A DNA stretch of 64,000 nucleotides, from the NCBI GenBank assembly GCA_963565915.1, contig OY751496.1, positions 2,914,001 through 2,978,000 on the forward strand, in the 5' to 3' direction. This DNA comes from Entoloma clypeatum. Taxonomy: Eukaryota > Basidiomycota > Agaricomycetes > Agaricales > Entolomataceae. The position numbers were made by a program, and so were the translations under genes. The notes below the pieces were generated by a model. That model saw only the letters and a list, made by a program, of their open reading frames with translations. It did not search any database and was not told where the DNA came from. Below, one piece after another: positions 1 to 10,753 of this stretch (positions within the stretch are counted from its first letter, which is position 1; the number at the start of each line of letters is the position of its first letter).

Positions 1-775
1 GACGAGTATTGAGTTCCTTGCATTTGTCGGTTTGCTAGTGGTCTTTTTTCCCTGTCATGGTTTTAGATTTCGTAGTTTAGATGCTATATGGATTGATAAT
101 GCGTACCTCGTTTAGTTGTCGAGATCGGCGTTGAGGGTATCCGCGCGCCAGTTCGAACTGGCTCCTCCTACCAGAAAATGCAATTTGGTCGATACGGGTG
201 CTTTTTGTGGGCGAAATTCCCTGGTGTACTACGAGGTCAATGTGTAGAGCTCTCCTGAGGTGCTGATCGTCAGTATTGAAAAGTGGAGTCATGTCACGTA
301 TTTTGTTGTTCCAGTGCAGGCGAGAAATGCCAAATTGTCTCAGGCACGCGCGGTCCACTTTTGTCGGATGAGTATGGGGGGCTCGTGAGGTAATCCTTGT
401 TGTAGCTGCGAAGTTACGTATAAGTAAGAACCTTGTCATGGGAGCAAAAGAATGAAGTCTGCTAGCCACCCTTTGAGTGACCTGGGCCTGGTTCGAACGT
501 GCTCGATTCCACCTGACAACATTTCATACTGCTGGTGGGGAGTTATCCTTTTGCGTTGCCGTAAGGTATTCAGTGCGACTCGGATCAAAAAAACAAATTG
601 GTAGACCTTCCTTGCTCTTCCTCAGGTCGTCATCTCCACAGGGGAATGCACGTCGCCTTTCATGCGGAACCAACGGCTTCAAAGTGATATTCTTCTGAGT
701 CACGGTCATCGTAGAGAGAATTAGGTAGATTTCATTGCACGTGTTGCCAAGTGTTTTGACGCCGAAATTTCCTGT
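1..775. other. Upstream intergenic stretch, no supported gene
   Basis: I see no recognisable gene here. A reverse-strand open frame at 77-469 has no motif, signal peptide or splice context that I recognise. The right part should hold the promoter of the leucine-rich-repeat gene that follows; I could not single out a TATA box. Confidence 0.4.
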
Positions 776-805
776 ATGACCCTGGTGTATCGCGCTGGTC
801 ACCCT

Positions 806-3800
806 ATGGCCACCTCAAACTCGTCTTGCTCCCCATCGTCCTCCGCAGTGACCATCCCCATCCCCGGAAAATCCATCCTCAAACGTCCGCCACCACCACC
901 GACCTCGCTCCTCTCGCGCATCACCCGCTTCCTGCCCACCCCCACCCCGTCACAACCCAGCAGCACGGATGAGACGAGGCCGCTCAAGCGGGCACATTTT
1001 ATCCTGCCGCGGATCGCGACCGTGTACCCGATATCGTCGCTGAGCCCGCCGTCGACGCCGAATCTCAAGGAGGAGAAGAAGGCCATCGAGAGCCGGGAGG
1101 CGGAGCGCAGGAGACGGGTCGTGAGGGCGAATTCAGTCGGGGGGGAGAGCGACGGGGACGATTGGTGGCCGCTGGACAAGGTCGAGTCGTTCTATAAAGA
1201 GTGTTGTGCTGGGTGCGACGAGAAGCCGGATCCAGCCATCACTTTTGCATTCAAGGTGCGTTGGAATCATACAGTATCTATCTGCTCTCCTGTTCACTGT
1301 GTCTCATAGCATGCCTCCTCGAGCTCCCCCCGTTCAGCCGACTTTTCTGGCGTGCAGCTCAACGTGGTCTCGGCCTCAATATTGTCTGATGTCTTTACTA
1401 TTGAGTGGGGGCTCCGAAAGTTGGTCTTTCGCGAGTGTGACCTTGACGACCAGGTGTGTTTTGGTCACTGACACTCAGTACATCTGGATTCATGGTGGAA
1501 CTAGACACTCAAACCGATCCTGCACGCGTTGCTCATCCCCGACTCCCTCTCGTTCCTCTCTGTTGCTTCAAATCGGCGGCTGAAGACACCCGCGTTCCGA
1601 CTCATTGGAGCATACGTCGCCAAGGTACGTTTCCAAGCTAGCAACGCCTCCTCATCCTCACCCATTCCAGTCGAGGAGCATACAATTCCTCGACCTGTCA
1701 CAGAACAACCTGGACAAAAAGTCGGTTGAACATATCGTCGCAGCTCTTACGGCGGCACCAGATTTAGGCCTGGTTTCTTTACGCTTGGACGACTGTGCTC
1801 TCCGGCCAGCGTCACTCGAGACCCTAGGTACACGCCTTCAGTCTCCACCATATCACATTACACTAAAACCATCACCCCAGCCCGTGCCGTGCGTACATCC
1901 TCCCTGCGCAACATCTCCATGCGCCACAACCGCATCAATGCCACCGGTGCCGTCGCCCTCGCCCTCATGATCCGCGACTACCCCGACGTCGTCCCCTCCT
2001 CCCTCTCCTCCCCTAGCTCCTCCTTTTCCGGCACCCCCTCCTCCTCCACCACATCCTCCCCCACCTCCTCCGTCCTCAGCCTCCCCCTCTCTCCACCCGC
2101 CCCCGCACTCACCCTCCCCACCCTCCCCGCCATCATCAACATCCCACCGCAATCCGCACCCGCACGTGCCGGGCCCATCCTGCCTCCCCCACGGCACCCA
2201 AGCACCCAGCCCCTCCAAACGACATACACGCCGTACGTCCCGCGCGCACGCCGTGGCCCTCCCACGACGCCAACACCGGCGCACGCGCTCCCGGCCTCAC
2301 GCCCTCTGCATGAGATCCCGCTCATCACGTCGTCCTTGCAGGGGGGTGTGACGACGCGCCATCCGATCGTGCCACAGAGCGCGGCGCCCGTGATGACGCA
2401 TTTCGAGCATGGATCGCGAGGAGGGCAGGGACAGCAGCAGCACCAGCAGAGGCCCCACGACACGGGTCCGAGCGCGGCGCTGCTGGACAAGGTCAGGGCA
2501 CTCGATGCGTTGCCGCGTCTGGGCGCGTTGAGGACGCTAGACCTGAAGGGTAATGATCTGAGGGTACGTTATTACAGTTTTGGGTTTTTCAGTATGTGTG
2601 GCTGATTTTGATTCCCCTAATGTTAGACGGGAATCACGTACATCGCGCAGGTGTTGAAGAGGAATCGGACGTTGAAGGTGTTGAACCTGAGCGAGAACAA
2701 GCTGGACGTAGCGGGCCTCGTTGCCATCGCTGAGGCGCTCGTGAGTTTCTGGACACTTGACTGCTACATATGTCGACCCCTGACCTTGGGAGGCGCCAGA
2801 AATACAACTCGTGCCTTGAAACGCTCGACCTCAGCAAGAACCCCTGCTCTGGGCCCGGTCTTGATGGGGTCCGTCAACTTCATTTCCCCACATTTCTCCG
2901 TTACCTAACCTCAACCCCACAGATCCAATCCCTCCGCACGGCATTCACGCTCAACACAGCCCTCAAGCGGCTTTTCCTTTCCTCGACCTCGCTCACCTCG
3001 TCCGGCGCCATCGCCCTCGCCGAGTTTCTGCCCGAGTCGGCGTCGCTGCTGCACCTCGACCTCACGATGAACAACATCGACATCGCGGGCGTGATGGCTC
3101 TCAGCTCAGGTCTAAAGGCGAACCACGTGATGCGGTGCTTGGATCTGAATATCCCGCCGGGGGACGAGAAGTTTGCGAGGTGAGCGCTCCTCCACGTTGT
3201 GGGTGTTGTGTGTGATGCTGATGATTTTTTTTTTGCCTTGTTTTGCTCTGTTAGGATGTGCAGGGACATACTCAACTCGTGCGTGCGCAATACGGAAGAG
3301 GCGGAGCGCGGGGGCGGTGCGAGTGCGAGCGGGAGGGGTGTGGGTAAGGGTGTGTGGGGCATGATTGAGGAGAGCGAGCTGGCAAAGACCATCAGGCTCG
3401 GGGAAGAGACTACGGTGCGTCTTTTTTTTTTTGCGCGTTTTTTTCCCATCTCTTTTTCTGGTGCTGACTTTTTGTCGCGACGGGGACAGCCCGTGACCAG
3501 CGTCATCGCCCGCGCACAGACGTGCATCGTGCAGCTCACAGAACTTGTGTCATCCTACGACGTGACGCCGCCGGCTTCGACCACCACTTTGCCTCTCAAG
3601 AGAACGCCGCCTCTGCCCCTGCCGAGCCCAACGTTGGCCTCGCTGGAAGAAGCGAAGAAGACGGCGAGGAAGCTGGCTGACGAGCTGGGTGTGACGATAC
3701 AGCGGACGGAGGACCCGGGGCAGATTGAGGAGCTGTTGGAGCTGCATGACCAGATTATGGCGCTGCTTTCGGAGCTGGCGACGACGACGACGCCGAGGGC

Positions 3801-4766
3801 TGTCACGGGTGGTAGGAAGCTGCATGGGCTTGGGATCAGCCTTGTTAGGGTGGGCTCGGATGTAGGAGTGGGAGTGAAAGCGAACGGGCACGTGAATGGG
3901 AGGGTGGTGGTTGGGGAGGAAGAGGAAGAGGAAGAGCCGACGACGCCAAGGGTGGATAAGGGTAAGGGCAGGGCGGAGCCGGAGCCGGAGGAGCATGAGA
4001 GGGTCGTGTTGAGCCCAACGTTGATACTCGAGACGACGGCGGCGAGTTTGAGTTTGGGAGAGTCGGAGTCGGAGGATGAGGATGAGGATGAGGAGGGGGC
4101 GGTGTTGAGGTATGTGCCTACGGGGGGAGTTGAGGATGCCGAGAGTGCGATGGACCGGTAAGGTTCTTCGGTTTGGGAACATACATTTTCGCTGACGGGA
4201 CGGACACAGGTCGAGGAGCTGGGTCGAAGAGGAAGGCGAGGTGTTTAGGAAGGGGACGGTGTTGCTTGGTCCGGAAGAGATGGAGGGGGAGTATGCGGGA
4301 GAGGAGCTCAGGAAAGAGGTGGGTTCTTCTTCCCCTCATCTCAATCATTTCATTCATTGTTCATCTCCCCTCATTTTCCTGCTGCTGCTGTGTGTAGCTC
4401 TTGGAAGCGATGGTCGACCGTCCACCGCCGCGGGCTCTCACAGACGAGTTTGGACTCGAGATCGTTCCGGACCAAGAGCATCCCGCGTCGTCTTCGCCGA
4501 GTCTTACCTCTTCCATCACTGGCGCAACAGATAACAGCAAGCCCCCGCCTAGGCCGTATGTCCCGAGGCGCGGGTCGTCGTCGTCGAACTCGCTCATGTC
4601 ACCGACGGTGCCGCATTCTGCACCAGCAACGGTTGGGTCGGGCGAGTTTCTGTTGAACAGCCCTACGATCCCGGTGTTGTCGAAAGGCGCAGGGGCGGGT
4701 GCGGGTGCGGGTGCGGGGATCATGCCGTCGTTGTCGAGGATTCGGACGAGTGGGGAGATTCAGTGA
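806..4766 (+). CDS. PPP1R37-like leucine-rich-repeat protein, probable protein phosphatase 1 regulatory subunit (12 exons)
   Basis: Exons: 806-1255, 1358-1453, 1505-1624, 1671-1827, 1881-2563, 2627-2740, 2800-2868, 2923-3179, 3255-3414, 3490-4157, 4210-4318, 4398-4766. All introns are GT-AG and phases join to one frame of 1083 codons; the intron at 2869 has a weak GTCCGT donor. An in-frame ATG at 776 could add 10 residues. The N-terminus carries SILK (residues 23-26) in GKSILKR and a degenerate RVxF-like KRAHF (61-65), both known protein phosphatase 1 docking motifs. Leucine-rich repeats follow (FLDLSQNNLD, VLNLSENKLD, HLDLTMNNID). The LRR block in exon 8 strongly resembles the last repeats of animal PPP1R37. 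A long Ser/Pro-rich insert splits the repeats in exon 5, and the tail is acidic (exon 10) and then Ser/Gly-rich. The expected role is binding and restraining PP1; this is inferred from the family. Confidence 0.85.
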
Positions 4767-5130
4767 TGTTACGTGTACATTTTCCTCGATTTTCGGACTC
4801 ATCCTTCTTTGCTATCCTCTTCCGATGCTGTTCTTTGTGTGTGTGGCGCTGACTTGAACGGGTTTTTTTGAGTTGGGTTTGATACCAGTACTGTGTTGCG
4901 GATGGAGGGATCTTTCGTTGTCTATATTACATACGCCGTTCTTTCCCCCCCGTTTTCTTTTCTCACCTCCCTTTTTCTTCTTTGAGATCGATAACCTACT
5001 ACGATTCAGGAGTGGGAATGTTGGCATTGCTTGAAACTTGATGTACGTCCTGTGAGAGCCCCAGTGATTCCAACTCTCTAGAAAACAAAAACATGATGGA
5101 AACAATCCAATAGGTCGGAAGAGGGGACAA
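4767..5130. other. 3' flank of the leucine-rich-repeat gene
   Basis: This should hold the 3' UTR and the gap to the next repeat. It contains pyrimidine tracts but no clear polyadenylation signal and no coding signal that I can support. Confidence 0.4.
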
Positions 5131-5134
5131 GGCG

Positions 5135-5760
5135 GCATTCTTTCTGAAACAACTTCGATCTCGCAGCGCGCCCGTTCAGGAATTCGATCAAAGTCTACCT
5201 CGTTCTTGTCTCGTACGTTCGCCGACTTCGACGACCCTGGATTGGACGAAAGGGCGGAAGGGCTGGCGGGTTAGAGTTTTGACGAACAGGAAATAACGGC
5301 TCTACAGTGTGATCAGACCAGACACTATTCAAGAGGGAAGTAGGAACTCTGATGAACGCAGCACCAGGGACCCCATTCAATTGATGATCGCAGGCTAACG
5401 TTCCAAACATGAACCATACGCTTATTCACGGTGAAGATATTAGAAAACAAAATCAAAACATTGGACAGTCCCTCCCTCAACGCCGCATCTACCTCTCCAA
5501 CATGAAAACCATCCATCCAAACCTCCTTCCTCAATTCCCCAATCCTATTGAGTAGGGGATCTCCCTCCTCGCGCCGCAGTTACCAACCAGAGGGGTTCAG
5601 AATCCACATTCCATCACATCCCGCTATAAGCAGCCTGATCAACAGAAAATCATGCGAAGCAAGTGGGGAATATCTGGAAAAAAGAATGGGTCAGGACGAG
5701 GCGATGACACGTTCGCGAGGACTTACTGCCAACCAGGACAAGAGCCGAAATGCCTCAATG
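5135..5760. repeat. Diverged tandem duplication, copy A
   Basis: Blocks in this segment recur in the same order and orientation in 6664-7345. Examples are TTTCTGAAACAACTTCGATC, AGGAACTCTGATGAACGCAG against AGGAACTCTGATCAACGCAG, GAGTAGGGGA with CTCCC following, and CGTTCGCGA near an ACTTACT. The copies are clearly diverged and separated by indels. On the minus strand ACTTACT is a GTAAGT donor, so the unit may be an old copy of the 3' part of the neighbouring membrane-protein gene. Confidence 0.6.
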
Positions 5761-6663
5761 AGGGGGCTTCATTCTGCAAACCTGCACATTTTCAATTCAG
5801 TTGACAGAGGCAGATTCTGATTATCAGTGAGCAACCTGAAGAAGGCGGGTATCGGTATGAACCTTCAAATCTGACTGATCCCATAATAGTATTCCAACCT
5901 CAACACGAGACAATAGCGGCAGTGGGGCACAGGAGTTGCTGATTATTTCGAGGCGGCAGTCTTCAGGCCATACTGGTGGCGGTGTCGTTTCAAACAAAAT
6001 CAAGGCTCGGTGAGTTTGAGAAAAACACGGGCAGCGGATGCGGTCGCACGAGATAGCTTCCTGATGCTCAGATGAGCCGAAATGAGTAAATAAAGACTTA
6101 TGAGTTGTGAGTACTAACCGGGGTAGAGAAATTGACGAGAAGATTACACATGAGTGCGATGAGGGGTGAAAAAGAGTAGCGAGTTTGCGGAGGGTCAAAC
6201 AGTCAGTCATTTCTTTCGCATTAATGGGCACACCTCAAGTTCTAAATGTTCGATGGATGGTAAGCTGCGGTGGAGAGTAAGTATCGGAGATTTGGTGGCT
6301 AGTCGGACGGATACATCAGATCCTGTTGTTTGCTTGGGAGAATCAAGGGAGAATTACATACAATGCAGTGATTCTGAATTCATGTATTCCCCGTGCTCAC
6401 GCGGGAACGGGGAGGCAAGGGATGTAAACTTGTTTGTGATCCCATCGAACGGAGCGTGGTGTCATCACTGGTACTGGTTCTGTTATGCATCAGAACCTTG
6501 GGTACTTGGAGAGCTTACATTGCGTGATGTCTTGAGTTTGGGTATTAGCGCGAACGCGTGTGGAAACATTACGTCAAACACCGCGCCGGACATCGCCGGC
6601 AATTTCTTTTTCTAAAAAAAACTTGAACTCCAATAGGAAATGCAGGGAAGAGGGGGAAGGCAT
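5761..6663. other. Stretch between duplication copies, nothing recognised
   Basis: Open frames exist on both strands (5824-6231 minus and 6166-6615 plus), but neither shows a domain, signal or splice structure that I recognise. It may hold decayed exons of the flanking duplicated unit. Confidence 0.35.
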
Positions 6664-7345
6664 TTTTCTTTCTGAAACAACTTCGATCTTGTGACTCGTG
6701 AGTAGGGGAAGAGATTTTTTTTTTTTCTGAAACAACTTCGCCCTATGAGACCGAAAAAATCGTCCTCGAAGGAGTTCGGTGCGATCCAAGGGTCTGGACC
6801 AGTCCCCAGTTCAGGCCAAAGCGGTCGAGCGCGGCGCGGGGAGTCTAATCAAGAACTGCCCACGGACCTCGTTCTTGCCCCCGTTCCGACGCCGACTTCC
6901 ACAACCCAAGGGCGGATGGTGGGTTGGTTCCACAAACGATTTCTGAGGTTCTAGCGAACAAGGAACAACCACTTTACAGCGTGATCAGACCTATCTATCA
7001 AGGGCCATAGTAGCGAAAAAGTAGGAACTCTGATCAACGCAGCACAACCCCACTTGAGGAACACAAATCCAAATCTCCCTGGCAACAGAACCGTATGTAC
7101 TCATATGCTTCGTTTGGTGCGATAAAAGACATCAAAACCCCCGTTCCTCCCTCAACGGCGCATCCACCTCTCTAACACGAAAAAACAGGCCCTTCTAACC
7201 CCCCCCCCCCCCCCCCCCCCCTTCCTCGATTCCCCAATCCTAACGATTGAGTAGGGGACCTCCCGCGCGCGGCAGATTACCCCAAGAGGGAGGGAGGGAG
7301 GGACCTTCAAGCTTCCATCGGTGACTCGTTCGCGACGACTTACTA
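6664..7345. repeat. Diverged tandem duplication, copy B, with a 23-bp poly-C run
   Basis: This is the second copy of the segment at 5135-5760. It also contains an uninterrupted run of 23 C at 7199-7221 and an internal repeat of CTGAAACAACTTCG (near 6672 and 6726). It abuts the end of the membrane-protein remnant on the minus strand. Confidence 0.6.
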
Positions 7346-9573
7346 AAATAGTATAGATGAAGCATCATGGGGGATGTCGAGACAAGGTATCCACATAGAG
7401 AGAAAAGAAGACAAAGACAGTTTACAATCCAATAAAAAAAATATCCAGAAACCCATGTCGAGGCAGCTTGAAAGAGGCGAAACAAGAAAGATGGCGTTCC
7501 AAATCTTCAGCTTTGTAGAGAGACGGTGAGGGAGCGTTCCTAAAGTTGAAAATGGGGAAGGGGGGGGGTAACGAGATATGGACCAAGCCGCCCAGAAGAA
7601 GAACGAGAGTCGGAATCGAAAAAAGGAATCATGATCAACGACCGCCAGAGACCACGACGCGATACAAAGTTGCCCTCCACAAAACCACGCGCTGAACCGA
7701 GGCACACATATCTGACCAAATCAAATAATAAAAAAACGTACCCAACGGCCATCCAGTCTCGGCTCCCCCGCCACCCGGATCCCCTCAGTAACCGGAACGC
7801 ACAACGCAGAACCAAAGTCCCACCGACCACGCGGGGCCTCATGGCGCCACTCATCGATAACCTCATGCGCCCGCGATTCCGAAGGTACCATCTGCGCCTC
7901 ATGATGGTAATCCACCACATATGCGGGGAACACGTTCACCACATTTCCGGTCGAGTTGAACTGGGGACGGGGGATGGGGATGGGGACCGAGAATACGGGA
8001 TTCCGGCGACCGGGGGGAGGGCGGAGGACTGGAAGGAGCGTAAAGGCTTCTTGGTGACGGCCATTCACCTCCCACGTTTGATTGTGGATGAGGATGTGGT
8101 AGAGAGTGTCCGAACTGAGCGCGCGTGAAAAGCGTGGTCGGGGGGGCATCCTGGTTGATGTGGTAGAAGAGGGTGTGCCGTTGGAGGAGGTCGTAGGCGG
8201 CGTAAGGAAGATCAAAGGTGGTATTGGGAAGGGCTCTGCGTTTCTGCAGAAGGCGCGCGCGCTGGTGAAACCATAACACAGATAAGAGCCAATTTTGGAC
8301 GTGGGGGGGGACTGCAGACTCACGAAGCATCCGATCACGCGATAAACGCCATAGGCAACTGGAGGCGCACATATTATCTACATGATATCTCAGTGTAAAC
8401 GTGATTTGGCGGGGAGATGGTCGCTTACAAGTTGTTTCGTGGATTCTAGCCGTCCCAGATAGGCCGCGGTGTAGTAGTAGTGCAGGACGATTGCTTCCCA
8501 CACGACATTGGCTGCGATCTGTAGATGTTGATCGACGTCGTGCTGTAAATACCGATATATGGCGGGAAGAGACTCTTGGACGGACTCGAGCATGCGCGGA
8601 AGAAGCTCAGAGAGGCAGTAGAAGGGGAGGTAAATGCTGGTCAACATCATGGAGAAAATCGCAGTTGATACGTTATTCAAGAGCGTGGTGGCATTCAGGA
8701 CGCGATTGACCGTCGAGACTCCTGCAGTTGAGGAAAGGCGAATTCCTCATCAATACGACGACCTCTAACACTCTCCGAGGCGCCGTATAAAGGATGGCTG
8801 ATCCCACCATCACAACGAAGCAAGGCCGGATGGCCCAGTAGAACATAAATCTTGGAAGCTTCTTCCCGAACCTAAACAAGAGAACTGGCATCCTGACGAT
8901 GAACTTGAACGTGCCAATTACGTAGGACGGGAAGTTAAAGATGAAGCGGATGGTCAGGGTGTACGACAAGGCCATGACGAGGCACATTGCGTGCGATGGA
9001 GGGGGATCAAGATACGGGAGGATATCCACCGCGATTGAATCAATGTATGGGTGGAGGAAGCGGGAGAGAGATTCCGCATTTGCTGGATAGAGGCAGTCCT
9101 TGAACACCCATGGTAGCATAAGCTCAGCGATGGGACCGGCTAGGACGGCGAAGGGGACGAAGGGAACGTATCGCATGGGTATGGCGACTCGGTGGCTCAG
9201 GTGCTTTTCAAAGAGACGACTAAGCGGCCTGCCGAGATAGCGCCGAAGGCAGTTTTTCCAGACGTACTTGAGGATAGCCGGAAGGGCCATAGAGCAGAGG
9301 AGAAGCGCGAGGAACCGCCATGCCTATTCACCACGACGCGGGACCGGCATTAAGAGAGCTTCGATGTCGGGAGGTGGTGGCGGAGGTGGTGGTGAATCAG
9401 GAGCTGGAGATGAGTCACCTTGACTAGGATTTCCGATAGGCTCGTCTTTGGAAGCACCAGGGCCCGAGGGAGGAGGATCAGAGCCCGGCGGCGAAGGAGG
9501 TGGAAGAGAGCTATCGTCACCCGCTGGTGCATCGTCTTCGTCGGGGAGATAAGCGAATGGCGGGGAGGGATCA
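7343..9573 (-). pseudogene. C-terminal part of a proline-rich multi-spanning membrane protein, disrupted
   Basis: Read on the minus strand from the hAT insertion at 9574. A Pro/Ser/Asp-rich segment (residues like SPPPPPPPPDIEALL) is followed by a strongly hydrophobic region with several probable membrane spans (8673-9320) and by soluble stretches. The same Pro-rich segment is intact in the copies at 31172-32124 and 35270-36222, which fixes the frame. Damage: TGG to TAG at 9324-9326, a frame change near 8740, and a frame slip at a run of seven C near 8145. Plausible GT-AG introns lie at about 8303-8392 and at a GTACGT donor near 7740. The last exon ends near 7343 with another hydrophobic stretch. 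I recognise no family, and the function is unknown. Confidence 0.6.
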
Positions 9574-10397
9574 GAACTGGGCAGGCTTGTCATGACTGCA
9601 GTCCGACTGAGTCCGACTCTGACTTAGTCGTTATGACTTGACTATGATTGACTAGTCCGACTGATCAAGGGTTTAACCATGTAATAGTACTATATATGGT
9701 ATGTCTGATTCTCGACTCGACATCTGACAGTACTTGGCGGCAGCAGCCCCAGCCTCAGATGCCAACAAGGTCTCATATACCTCCATCTCCCTCTCTAAGT
9801 TCCCTATTCCACTTTCCAAAAGGATCCCATCACATGCAACGACACATCTGCACTATTAGTATCTGTTTCGGTGGGATATATGAAGAGTTTACGCAGTGGT
9901 ATGGATTTTTTTTCGTGCTGGAAGAGATTGGGCAGGCAGATGAGTGGATGGTGGGTTGGGGGTCGCACTGGTGGTAGTGGGGCAGGTAAGTTGTCATCAT
10001 CAGGCATGTTTGCAGCGGTAGCACTCGCAATAAGTTGCTGCGAAAGTTGATCAAAGTTTAACAGGCCTTTGGAACCATCAATGCCAACCTCCAAACTATC
10101 AGAGCCGTAAGACCAGCTGCGTGAATGTGAGATAGGTTTAAATTTAGAAACGCGACATTGCATCGACGGCGTAGGGCTAGCTTCATCTTGCGCGCGGTTT
10201 CTGAGATCGGGGAAAACAAGTCGGTCAGAAAGAAGGGGGCATTGAAAGTATCGCCGTTCGACGAGTATTGAGGAACTGTACATGCGTACACGTTGCGTAC
10301 GCGACTCTTCAATGACCAATGGCCGGTTACTCAGACACAACCGACCAGCAGGCCGGTTTGCCTTGACTAGTCGTGACTAGTCAGTCGGAGTCAGTTG

Positions 10398-10746
10398 TAA
10401 TGAAATACCCGACGTAGGCAGCCCAAAGGGCGCTCAAGACGTATCGGTATGAAGGCATAGTGGAAGCTCTACTGACCTGGTTAAGAGTAACTATAGAGAA
10501 TCTAGAAGCTATACTAGCTGGTTAGTTAACTCAGAGAACTGGGGTGTTCAAGAAGTTAGGATTCATCGTACTAAATACATGGGTATTTATACTAATCCAA
10601 TATGCGCACGGACCATTGTACAAACAATGTATAAACAAGTCATGCGTCCGTGGTTGTACCATAAACTCACATATATGGTAATAGTGACTTATAGTCACTT
10701 CCTGTGACAAGCACATGGTGCGACATATCTGGCGATATGTTCAACA
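10398..10746 (-). repeat. Copia-1 3' LTR
   Basis: Read on the minus strand it starts TGTTGAACATATC and ends TTTCATTA, i.e. TG...TA rather than TG...CA. The adjacent AGTTG target duplication fixes the end. A TATAAATA box lies at about 10585-10592 (minus). The purine tract GTGAGGGGGAG immediately precedes the LTR start (10747-10757) and is the polypurine tract. Confidence 0.92.
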
Positions 10747-10753
10747 CTCCCCC

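Noticed and set aside
77..469. 130-codon minus-strand gene at the left edge
   Set aside because: No recognisable domain, composition not convincing, no splice or promoter support.
1978..2490. 170-codon reverse frame in exon 5 of the LRR gene
   Set aside because: Low-complexity antisense shadow with a Gly-rich composition.
3550..4182. 210-codon reverse frame in the LRR gene
   Set aside because: Antisense of exon 10, whose splice phases and LRR/acidic composition support the plus strand.
10531..10716. 61-codon frame repeated at 16925-17110, and the 79-codon frame at 17863-18102 repeated at 23401-23640
   Set aside because: They lie wholly inside the LTRs, so the repetition reflects LTR identity and not a gene family.
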